A stretch of 20,065 bases of DNA from JBGLNJ01 sp964353405 (GTDB lineage Bacteria; Chloroflexota; Anaerolineae; Fen-1058): positions 1 through 20,065 of the forward strand of contig CAYGWJ010000270.1 of NCBI GenBank assembly GCA_964353405.1. Reading direction: 5' to 3'. The notes under the pieces were generated by a model, which was not told where the DNA came from, ran no database searches, and was given only the letters and a program-made list of their open reading frames with translations. A program made the translations under genes and the position numbers. Below are positions 14,129-20,065 of this stretch, one piece after another. Position 1 is the stretch's first letter. The number at the start of each line of letters is the position of its first letter.

Positions 14129-15511
14129 TTATGGTTTTTCGTGCGTCGTCTGACGCTTGACGACGTTCGGCGATTGAACGTCAACGGTTCCCGTCAGGTC
14201 GTATTCCATGGCGCCCGTGATGCGCACGGGAACAAACTCTCCGGGCGGCACGTCGCCCTCGATGACGACCAGACCGTCAATCTCTGGCGCGTCGCGATAG
14301 GAGCGCCCGACCGTCAGCCCGTCGCCCTGGCCTTCGATCAACACGTCGAACGTCTTGCCCACAAGCGATTGGTTCTTGCCCAGGCTAATGGGCTGCTGAA
14401 GCGCCATCAGGCGCTCGTAGCGCTCGCGCTTCACGTCGTCTGGCAACTGATCGGGCAAATCGGCGGACGGCGTCCCTGGCTCAAAGCTGTAAGTGAATGC
14501 GCCGACCCGATCAAACTTGAGGTCGGCGACGAATTGACACAGCGCGTCGAACTCGGCGTCCGTTTCGCCTGGATAGCCGACGATGAACGTTGTGCGGATG
14601 GCAAGGTCGGGCATGGCAGCGCGAAGTTTATCCAGCGTGCGATAGACCCAGTCCACGTTGGCCGGGCGGCGCATCCGCTTGAGCACTTGCGGATGGCCGT
14701 GTTGTAAAGGGATATCCACGTAATGCAAAACCTGCGGACGCGTCGCCATCACCTGGATGAGCCGGTCGCTCACTGCGCCGGGGTAAGCGTACATCAGCCG
14801 CACCCATTTCAGTTCTGGCGCGGCGTTGCAGATGGATTCGAGCAAGGTGGGGAGCGCATCCTTCAAGCCGAGGTCGTGACCGTAATCGGTCGTGTCTTGC
14901 GCGATGAGAACAAGTTCGCGCACGCCGCGCGCCGCCAACTCTTTCGCTTCGGCAATGACCATTTCCGGCGGTCGGCTGACGGCGGCGCCTTTGATGCGCG
15001 GGATGGCGCAAAACGCGCACGGGCGGCGGCAACCATCGGCAATCTTGACGTAGGCCGATGCGCCCTGCACGGCCACGCGCTTGGCGCCGTGCTCGTCCGA
15101 GCCGACGACGGTCGCATCACCGGGCAGGTGATACATCGGCTCAGCGCGAAGCGTCGACCGTCCACGCACCTGCTCGACAAACTCGACAATGTCCATCCAG
15201 CGCCGCGTGCCGATGATGCCATCCAGCCCCGGCACCTCTTGGACAAGCTTTTGCCCCCAGAGTTGCGACAGGCACCCGGCGGCGATGAGGATTTGAGTGC
15301 GCTTCTTGGACTCGGCCAGCTCGCGCAAGTTCTGAACGGATTCCTCGCGCGCCGGGCCGATGAACCCGCACGTGTTGACGATGAGAACTGACGCTTTGCG
15401 CGCGTCGTCAACGGCGTCGTAACCCGCTTTTTCCAACAACTGCGCCATGCTCTGCGAGTCGACGGTATTTTTGGAACAACCCAATGACAACAGGAAATAC
15501 TTTTTAGACAT
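14129..15511 (-). CDS. rimO: Ribosomal protein S12 methylthiotransferase
   Basis: A radical SAM methylthiotransferase that adds a methylthio group to a conserved aspartate of ribosomal protein uS12. The 460-aa protein has the N-terminal UPF0004 domain with Cys12 (GCSKNTVDSQ), Cys48 (NTCGFI) and Cys80 (AAGCLSQ) holding one cluster, the radical SAM ligands Cys161, Cys165 and Cys168 (GCRRPCAFCAIPRIKG), and a C-terminal TRAM region from about 385 to 447. The GCSKN-type motif and GCRRPCAFCAIP favour RimO over the tRNA enzymes MiaB and MtaB. The start is the ATG at 15511; no clear Shine-Dalgarno is visible. It follows the RodZ-like gene, an association also seen around rimO/rodZ in other bacteria. 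Confidence 0.93.
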   Translation of the reverse strand: MSKKYFLLSLGCSKNTVDSQSMAQLLEKAGYDAVDDARKASVLIVNTCGFIGPAREESVQNLRELAESKKRTQILIAAGCLSQLWGQKLVQEVPGLDGIIGTRRWMDIVEFVEQVRGRSTLRAEPMYHLPGDATVVGSDEHGAKRVAVQGASAYVKIADGCRRPCAFCAIPRIKGAAVSRPPEMVIAEAKELAARGVRELVLIAQDTTDYGHDLGLKDALPTLLESICNAAPELKWVRLMYAYPGAVSDRLIQVMATRPQVLHYVDIPLQHGHPQVLKRMRRPANVDWVYRTLDKLRAAMPDLAIRTTFIVGYPGETDAEFDALCQFVADLKFDRVGAFTYSFEPGTPSADLPDQLPDDVKRERYERLMALQQPISLGKNQSLVGKTFDVLIEGQGDGLTVGRSYRDAPEIDGLVVIEGDVPPGEFVPVRITGAMEYDLTGTVDVQSPNVVKRQTTHEKP

Positions 15512-15526
15512 TCAGTCAACCAGCTT

Positions 15527-15615
15527 GCCTGTGATCGGTGATGAGTGGCTGGTGTTTAGTGGGTGGCGAGTGAGCCGGCTCGACCAACCACTGACCACTA
15601 TCCACTGACCACTAG
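15527..15615. repeat. Degenerate GTGGTCA-type repeat cluster, site 2
   Basis: The ~100-nt gap between rimO and the RodZ-like gene is filled with low-complexity TGG/GTG words (for example GATGAGTGGCTGG, TTTAGTGGGTGG) and then a clear tandem ACTGACCACTA / CACTGACCACTA at 15590-15614, running into the stop codon of the RodZ-like gene. Same unit, inverted, as at 10689 and 17302. Confidence 0.55.
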
Positions 15616-16637
15616 GGAGTAGGAGAAGGCGTGGGGAGCGATGCGGTGGGTTTAGGTGGGACGGAGGTTTCGCCGGAGGGCGTCCACGCTCGCGCGACAA
15701 CCTGGCCCCGCGGGCCGAGCACGCCCACGGGCTTGCCGTTGAACGAGGCGGCCAAGCCCGCGCCGTTGCCCGCTTCGACAATGATCATTTCCTTGGCTTC
15801 CCAGTTCAGCGCGTCGCCCGGATTGAACAGACCTTCAAAGGCCGTGCGTCCATCGGTCGTTACGCGCACCCAGACGTGCTCGGTCGCCGCCAGCGCCACC
15901 TGCACATAGCCAACGGACGTCGTCAGCTTGACGCTGGTGGTGATATTGGGCAGAGACGTGCTGACCGGTGTGGCCACCGGGGCCGTGGGGGGTGGAGGTG
16001 AAACGGAACGCGTTCGTGTCACGGCTGGCCGTGGCGCGGGAGCGGATGATTGGCCCAATCCCGGCGCCAGGATGGACACCAACAGAATCGCTGCGCAAAT
16101 CGCCAGAATCACAGCCACCGCGATGAGCGCCACCTCGAGTGTGAGCCACGGCGGGAGCCGAGACATCCAGTCGGGCCGGACAGCGCTCGACGACGCCGGC
16201 ATGAACCTGGATGCTGGTGAAACAATCGGTCGAGGCTGCACCGCATGAGTCGGGGGAGCAGGCCGCGCGACCCGGGTGACAGGTGGCGGCGGCGTAGGTT
16301 GAGGCTTGTGCGGTGTAGGTTGAAGCTTGGGTGGCGCAGGCTGCACCGCCACGGGCCGCGCGGGCGAGGCCGATTGAAGCGCAGCAGTCGTCTGCGCCGC
16401 AAGTGTCTGCCGCTCGTACAATGTGAGCAGCTCGTCGCCGTTCAGGCCGACGTAATTGGCGTAATTTCTCAAAAACCCGCGCAACTGAATTTGGCCCGGC
16501 AACGCGTCAAAGCGGCCTTCCTCCATCGCCTGGAGAAAGCGCTTGCGGATACCGGTTGCCTTTTCGGTCTCTTGCAGCGAAAGGCCCCTGTTTTCCCGCG
16601 CGTGGCGCAGTTGATCGCCCAGTTCGGTTTGTGCCAT
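15612..16637 (-). CDS. RodZ-like membrane protein with N-terminal HTH and C-terminal DUF4115-type domain
   Basis: Counting from the ATG at 16637 (341 aa): an HTH_25-like domain at 5-65 (GDQLRHARENRGLSLQETEKATGIRKRFLQAMEE), a proline-rich stretch at ~92-145, one membrane helix at ~166-192, a second Pro/Ser/Thr-rich linker, an extracytoplasmic beta domain at ~245-318 (VQVALAATEHVWVRV...GPRGQVVARAW), and a tail ending TPSPTP. This is the RodZ plan; RodZ links MreB filaments to the wall-elongation machinery. No mreB is in the window. The frame opens at an ATG at 16658, but that codon sits inside the rplI terminator stem, so the internal ATG beginning MAQTELGDQL is preferred. A GAGG lies very close to it. 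An envelope-linked regulator rather than true RodZ remains possible. Confidence 0.85.
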   Translation of the reverse strand: MAQTELGDQLRHARENRGLSLQETEKATGIRKRFLQAMEEGRFDALPGQIQLRGFLRNYANYVGLNGDELLTLYERQTLAAQTTAALQSASPARPVAVQPAPPKLQPTPHKPQPTPPPPVTRVARPAPPTHAVQPRPIVSPASRFMPASSSAVRPDWMSRLPPWLTLEVALIAVAVILAICAAILLVSILAPGLGQSSAPAPRPAVTRTRSVSPPPPTAPVATPVSTSLPNITTSVKLTTSVGYVQVALAATEHVWVRVTTDGRTAFEGLFNPGDALNWEAKEMIIVEAGNGAGLAASFNGKPVGVLGPRGQVVARAWTPSGETSVPPKPTASLPTPSPTP

Positions 16638-16652
16638 CGCCTCACACACAAA

Positions 16653-16681
16653 AGCCATCGGCTTGCTGCGTGCCGATGGCT
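16653..16681 (-). terminator. Rho-independent terminator of rplI
   Basis: A perfect 10-bp stem, AGCCATCGGC and GCCGATGGCT, with a 9-nt loop, followed on the minus strand by TTTTGTGTG. It lies ~70 nt after the rplI stop and just before the RodZ-like gene, so it should limit read-through from rplI. The rest of the 16638-16750 gap shows nothing else convincing. Confidence 0.65.
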
Positions 16682-16750
16682 GGATACTCTTGGCCGGTCA
16701 CAGGCTGTACTCGACGCTGGATGCTTGAGCCATCCAACACTAAGCCGCCC

Positions 16751-17236
16751 TTATGCCGCAGGTTGAGCGCCTTCGGCTGTCGCAGCTTCAGCCTGAGGCT
16801 CAACAATCACCGTCAACGACGGCAGCAACTCGGCCGCCAGCCGAACCGACACCGTGTGCGTGCCCAGGCTACGCAGCGGCTCGCGCAGCTCGATCTTGCG
16901 CTTGTCCACTTCGATGCCCTTTTCGCGCTGAATCGCTTCGGCAATATCATTTGCGGTGATCGAGCCATACAGCTTGCCCGTATCGCTGGCCAGCGCATAA
17001 AAGATCAACGTCGTGCCAGTCAGTTGATTGGCTACAGACTGCGCCTCGGCGAACAGCTTGGCCCGCCGCTTTTCTTCGGATTTGCGAATCGTCTCGGCCT
17101 GCTTGAGCGCGCCGGCCGTCGCCAGAACAGCCAGTCCACGCGGGAGAAGAAAATTGCGGGCATAGCCATCGGCCACGTTTTTGACGTCGCCAGCTTTGCC
17201 CAGCTTGTCGTGATCCCGCAGTAACAAAACTTTCAT
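16751..17236 (-). CDS. rplI: 50S ribosomal protein L9 (bL9)
   Basis: Binds 23S rRNA domain V near the L1 stalk and helps frame maintenance. Starting at the ATG 17236 the protein is 161 aa with the canonical N-terminus MKVLLLRDHDKLGKAGDVKNVADGYARNFLLPRGLA, a long connecting helix (KQAETIRKSEEKRRAKLFAEAQ), a C-terminal domain with GKLYGSITANDIAEAI, and an alanine-rich tail somewhat longer than the usual ~150 aa. AGAGGAG 10 nt upstream supports this start; a TTG three codons earlier is less likely. It is not next to rpsF, ssb, rpsR or dnaB here, so the common bL9 operon context is missing; it has its own promoter and terminator. Confidence 0.95.
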   Translation of the reverse strand: MKVLLLRDHDKLGKAGDVKNVADGYARNFLLPRGLAVLATAGALKQAETIRKSEEKRRAKLFAEAQSVANQLTGTTLIFYALASDTGKLYGSITANDIAEAIQREKGIEVDKRKIELREPLRSLGTHTVSVRLAAELLPSLTVIVEPQAEAATAEGAQPAA

Positions 17237-17265
17237 CAGTTCCAACTCCTCTTATAAGTGGCGCA

Positions 17266-17294
17266 ATGATACCTCAGGAGGTGATAAGTTGCAA
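17266..17294 (-). promoter_or_regulatory. Sigma-70-type promoter of rplI
   Basis: On the minus strand, TTGCAA (17294-17289) and TATCAT (17271-17266) are separated by exactly 17 nt. They match the -35 and -10 consensus at 4 and 5 of 6 positions. Transcription would start near 17259, leaving a ~23-nt leader containing AGAGGAG before the ATG at 17236. Confidence 0.55.
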
Positions 17295-17301
17295 GTAAGA
17301 G

Positions 17302-17332
17302 AGTGGTCAGTGAACAGTGGTCTGTGGTCAGT
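17302..17332. repeat. Degenerate GTGGTCA-type repeat, site 3
   Basis: Three imperfect units, AGTGGTCAGT, ACAGTGGTC and TGTGGTCAGT, lie between the rplI promoter and the methyltransferase start. Same word family as the sites at 10689 and 15590. Confidence 0.55.
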
Positions 17333-17358
17333 TGTCAAAGCAGAGATTCGATGCTAAC

Positions 17359-18243
17359 ATGACAATCCAACTGCCACTGCCCGTCAAGAGGTCAATCCAT
17401 AGAGTGACGCCCATAACTCAACCTGTCGCGCCCGACAAAACGCGGCTCGTAAACGAATCATATGCCAACGACGAACCGCTATCCGTGCGGATTGAAACTC
17501 ACCGCCGCTACAGCGTTCCACCTATTGATTTGCCTGCGTGGGCGCTCGACCTGCACCGCTGGCGCGGCGACGAGACCGTGCTCGACATCGGCACAGGCAC
17601 GGGGCAATACCTTGCGCCGCTGCGCGAGCGGGTTCCACACGGGCGCATCATCGCGGACGATTTGGCCTGGGGTATGTTGCGCGATTTGCGCGTCAAGGGT
17701 GCGCCGGGCGGCGCGTGCCTGCTCAACGCCGATGCCGAAGCGTTGCCGTTGGCCGACGAATCTTGCGACGCCATCATCGCCAGCTATGTGATGTTCTTCG
17801 TGTCTGATATTCCACGCGCGGCGGCCGAGATGCATCGAATCTTGCGGCCCGGCGGTGTTTTGCTGGCTGTGACATTGGCGCATGTTTACATGGAAGAACT
17901 GCGCGTTGCGATGAATCGCGCATTGTCTGCGCTTGGCGCATCAAACGAAACGAGCATGGGAACCGTGAGCCGCCGCTTTGACCTTGACACTGGCACGGCC
18001 CATCTTGAACGGCGCTGGCATGTCACGGCTCATCGGCTTGAATCCGAGTTCGTTTTCCCGTCCGTCGAGCCGGTGCTGGCCTATGTCCATTCAATGCGAC
18101 CCGAGTTCCGCGACGACCTGCCGCCGAATCGAACGTGGGACGAGTTTATTGCCGCGCTGCGCGACGTGGTTCAAGCCGAGCTCGCCGCGCACGGAGAGTT
18201 TCGTGCGTCGAAAAACGCCGGCGTGCTGATCGCAGTCAAATAG
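17359..18243 (+). CDS. SAM-dependent methyltransferase (class I)
   Basis: 294 aa with a Rossmann-type methyltransferase core: motif I VLDIGTGTGQYL at 74-85, the acidic end of strand 2 near RIIADD, NADAEALPLADESCDAIIASYVMFF as motifs II/III, and ILRPGGVLLAV as the post-motif. This is a Methyltransf_11/UbiE-like pattern. The ~100-residue C-terminal part (TAHLERRWHVTAHRLESEFVFPSVEPVLAYVHSM) probably contacts the substrate, which cannot be named. I chose the ATG at 17359; the frame opens at a GTG at 17317 that lies within the GTGGTCA repeat. No strong Shine-Dalgarno is visible at either. It heads a tight trio with the hydrolase and the isomerase-like gene and diverges from rplI. Confidence 0.85.
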   Translation: MTIQLPLPVKRSIHRVTPITQPVAPDKTRLVNESYANDEPLSVRIETHRRYSVPPIDLPAWALDLHRWRGDETVLDIGTGTGQYLAPLRERVPHGRIIADDLAWGMLRDLRVKGAPGGACLLNADAEALPLADESCDAIIASYVMFFVSDIPRAAAEMHRILRPGGVLLAVTLAHVYMEELRVAMNRALSALGASNETSMGTVSRRFDLDTGTAHLERRWHVTAHRLESEFVFPSVEPVLAYVHSMRPEFRDDLPPNRTWDEFIAALRDVVQAELAAHGEFRASKNAGVLIAVK

Positions 18244-18309
18244 TTGTCTGAGGCAATCAACGTGCTCAAGGCGCGCGCGCAGGGCCGGCCTGAAGGTGAT
18301 GTGACGACG

Positions 18310-19107
18310 ATGGAAGATATGCCACAAATCACGATCAACCAAATGAAAATCCATTACCAAGCATCTGGCTCCGGCGCTGTTATCTTGTTCCTGCATGGGC
18401 TAGGCTCGTGCGGGCAAGATTGGATGCTGCAAGTACCGGTCTTGCAGAAAACGTTTCGCGTCATCACGCCGGACTTGTCCGGGCACGGCCAGACCGACAA
18501 ACCTCAAGGCCGAGTCCGAGTGGCACACCTGGCGAGTGACGTGCTCGGCCTGCTCGATACACTGAACGTGGAACGCGCGCACGTCGTGGGGCTTTCGCTC
18601 GGCGGATGCGTGGCGCTGGTATTGGCGCTGGATGCCCCTCAGCGTGTACGCAGTCTGACGCTGGTCAATACCTTTGCGCACCTTGAACCGGACAATCCAG
18701 GCCATGCGCTGATGCTCGTCTCCCGCCTGGCATTGCTGGGAGTGAGAGGGTTACCCGCCCAGGCGCATTTTGTTGCTGCGCGCATGTTCCCCAAGCCGGA
18801 GCAGGGAATGCTCCGCAAGCTGGCGGCCGAACGCATCGCCGCAAACGACATAACAACCTATCGCCGCATGTTGCTCGCCGTGGCTGCCTTCGACGTGCGC
18901 AGTCGCCTCGGCGAAATCACTTGCCCCGCGCTCGTCATTGCGGGCGACCGCGACACGACAGTGCCAATGCACCCGAAACAGTTTTTAGCTGCGCACATTC
19001 CCGGCGCGCGGCTGGAAATCATCGCTGATTCCGGCCACGCGACGCCGATTGATCAGCCGGAGGTGCTCAATCGGCTGGTCCTGGAATTTGTCGAGTCCAT
19101 ACCATGA
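18310..19107 (+). CDS. Alpha/beta hydrolase
   Basis: 265 aa with the complete alpha/beta-hydrolase signature: oxyanion motif HGLGSCGQDW (29-38), the nucleophile elbow GLSLGG with Ser96, Asp215 in GDRDTTVP and His243 in DSGHATP. This fits esterases, lactonases and C-C hydrolases of the MhpC/3-oxoadipate enol-lactonase style; substrate not determinable. The frame is open from a TTG at 18244 right after the methyltransferase stop, but the extra 22 residues are not family-like, so the ATG at 18310 is chosen (AAGGTGAT about 11 nt upstream); ATG 18319 is also possible. It overlaps the next gene by 4 nt (ATGA), so the two are translationally coupled. Confidence 0.88.
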   Translation: MEDMPQITINQMKIHYQASGSGAVILFLHGLGSCGQDWMLQVPVLQKTFRVITPDLSGHGQTDKPQGRVRVAHLASDVLGLLDTLNVERAHVVGLSLGGCVALVLALDAPQRVRSLTLVNTFAHLEPDNPGHALMLVSRLALLGVRGLPAQAHFVAARMFPKPEQGMLRKLAAERIAANDITTYRRMLLAVAAFDVRSRLGEITCPALVIAGDRDTTVPMHPKQFLAAHIPGARLEIIADSGHATPIDQPEVLNRLVLEFVESIP

Positions 19108-19943
19108 AGATTGCCGTTTCCGCCTGGTCATTCCACGAACCGCTTTACGCCGGCAAGTTGCGGCAGAGCGATGTGCCGGCCGAGGTTGCCGCGTTGGGCT
19201 TTCGGCGCGTCGAATTGCTAGAGATGTTCCTCTGGCGCAAGCCGCCGGGCATTCTTGAACGTGTGCTGCGACGGACCACACCTCCAGCGTCGCCGACTGT
19301 GGATTATAGCCACGCTACACTGCACGAACTTGCTGGGGCGCGTCTGCGCGCGGGAACGCAGTTGGTGTGCTGGGCTGTTGACACCGACCTGACCATCACC
19401 GACGCAGACACGCGGCGCGCGCAGCTTGCGCACATCGCGACGGCCATCGAGGCAGCGCGGTTTCTAGGCGCGCCGATGTTGCGCCTCACGACAGGCGGCA
19501 AAGAAGGTGAGCCAGATGCTGTGGGCCGGGTCGTGGATACATTGCGATCGGTGTTGCCCGCGGCGATGGCAAGAGGCGCCAAGCTGGCGATTGAGAATCA
19601 CCTGGGTCTGAGCGCCGATCCAAACGCGCTGGTCGAAATCGTCCAGGCGTTGAACTCGCCCTACGTCGGCGTGTGCCTTGACCTGGGCAACTTGCCCGCG
19701 GGCGAAGCGGACGAAGGTATCAAGCTACTCGCGCCGCACGCGATTCATGTCCACTGCAAGTCGAACTCGTTTGATGCGAACGGCGAAGAAACCACAATCC
19801 ATTACGGCGCGGCGATGCAGGCGCTTCGTTCGGCTAGATACGAAGGCGTACTGTCCATCGAGTTTGAAGGCGACGGCTCGCCCGCTGACGGCATCCGCAA
19901 GACGAAAGCGCTGATCGAGAAATACCAAAAGCAAACCCAATGA
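19104..19943 (+). CDS. Sugar phosphate isomerase/epimerase-like TIM-barrel protein (AP endonuclease 2 superfamily)
   Basis: 279 aa with the xylose-isomerase-like barrel pattern: start MKIAVSAWSFHEPLYAGKL, GFRRVELLEMF, FLGAPMLRLTTGG, and candidate metal ligands Glu164 (AIENHLG), Asp193 (CLDLGN), His215/His217 (IHVHCKS) and Glu253 (LSIEFEGDG). Members act as divalent-metal epimerases or isomerases on sugars and inositols, or as DNA endonuclease IV; the sequence fits the carbohydrate branch better. The start overlaps the hydrolase stop as ATGA. It ends 6 nt before a palindromic element. A methyltransferase-hydrolase-isomerase set suggests a small catabolic or tailoring function, not a named pathway. 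Confidence 0.87.
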   Translation: MKIAVSAWSFHEPLYAGKLRQSDVPAEVAALGFRRVELLEMFLWRKPPGILERVLRRTTPPASPTVDYSHATLHELAGARLRAGTQLVCWAVDTDLTITDADTRRAQLAHIATAIEAARFLGAPMLRLTTGGKEGEPDAVGRVVDTLRSVLPAAMARGAKLAIENHLGLSADPNALVEIVQALNSPYVGVCLDLGNLPAGEADEGIKLLAPHAIHVHCKSNSFDANGEETTIHYGAAMQALRSARYEGVLSIEFEGDGSPADGIRKTKALIEKYQKQTQ

Positions 19944-19949
19944 CCACCT

Positions 19950-20065
19950 TAGAGCGGTTTCCTGATCAGTGTACGGGATGGCTGCTCACGGCGGATTGCC
20001 AAATCCGCCGCTGGATTTGGCAATCCAGCGGGAGCATGCCGTACATGCAACTGGAATTCGCTCTA
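19950..20065. mobile_element. 116-bp palindromic MITE-like element flanked by TA
   Basis: TAGAGCG (19950-19956) pairs with CGCTCTA (20059-20065). The arms continue as an imperfect inverted repeat (shared TTCC, TGTACGG and ATG at matching distances) and close on a perfect 14-bp core, GGATTGCCAAATCC (19993-20006) and GGATTTGGCAATCC (20013-20026), with a 6-nt GCCGCT loop. TA at both ends fits the dinucleotide target of IS630/Tc1-mariner-type elements. No coding content. It starts 6 nt after the stop of the isomerase-like gene, where it could also act as a terminator. The right border coincides with the window end, so its true limit is uncertain. Confidence 0.6.

Noticed and set aside
13439..14707. 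Plus-strand open frame of 422 codons
   Set aside because: It lies antisense to the gamma-glutamyl hydrolase and rimO genes, both with complete catalytic motifs; its own translation is Arg/His/Gln-rich with no domain.
16718..16736. Small hairpin TGGATG / CATCCA near the 3' end of rplI
   Set aside because: Only 6 bp with a 7-nt loop and no T-run; the stronger stem at 16653-16681 explains termination.
1..20065. tRNA, rRNA, riboswitch, phage or defence genes
   Set aside because: I looked for cloverleaf-like ends, conserved leaders and marker proteins and saw none that could be supported by eye.

Overview
The window reads as a high-GC bacterial chromosome segment, most likely from a Chloroflexota (Anaerolineae-like) organism. 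The reasons are the large multi-membrane GT-C glycosyltransferases with a C-terminal beta-sandwich, a RodZ-like HTH/proline-rich/DUF4115-type protein beside rimO, glutamate racemase (so a D-Glu peptidoglycan wall is expected), and many short palindromic repeats between genes. This assignment is inference from gene content; there is no rRNA or other decisive marker.

Layout. Positions 3-9163 (+) hold a co-directional cluster: the 3' end of one envelope membrane protein, then four tandem paralogous GT-C (PMT/ArnT-like, GT39-type) membrane proteins of 665-684 aa, almost abutting or overlapping. Each keeps an Asp-Glu pair in its first outside loop and ends in the same soluble beta-sandwich. A 102-aa unknown charged protein follows (9245-9553, +). 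Then come lipA (minus), a 97-bp MITE-like element, and the wreck of a PLP aminotransferase (minus, several frameshifts and stops). A zinc-ribbon/4-TM protein (11931-12551, +) converges on a minus-strand series, with a perfect 12-bp stem between them.

In transcription order the minus-strand series is rplI (recognisable promoter and own terminator), RodZ-like protein, rimO, class I glutamine-amidotransferase-like gamma-glutamyl hydrolase, and murI. The last two are stop-to-start adjacent. Divergent from rplI, positions 17359-19943 (+) carry a compact trio: SAM methyltransferase, alpha/beta hydrolase and sugar-phosphate isomerase/epimerase-type TIM barrel. The window ends in a 116-bp imperfect palindrome flanked by TA.

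The most distinctive parts are the four-copy glycosyltransferase array, apparently two sub-pairs from successive duplication, and the density of small palindromic or MITE-like sequences. One of these lies inside the 5' coding region of the second array copy. I see no CRISPR array, tRNA, rRNA, transposase or phage gene, and no clear defence system.
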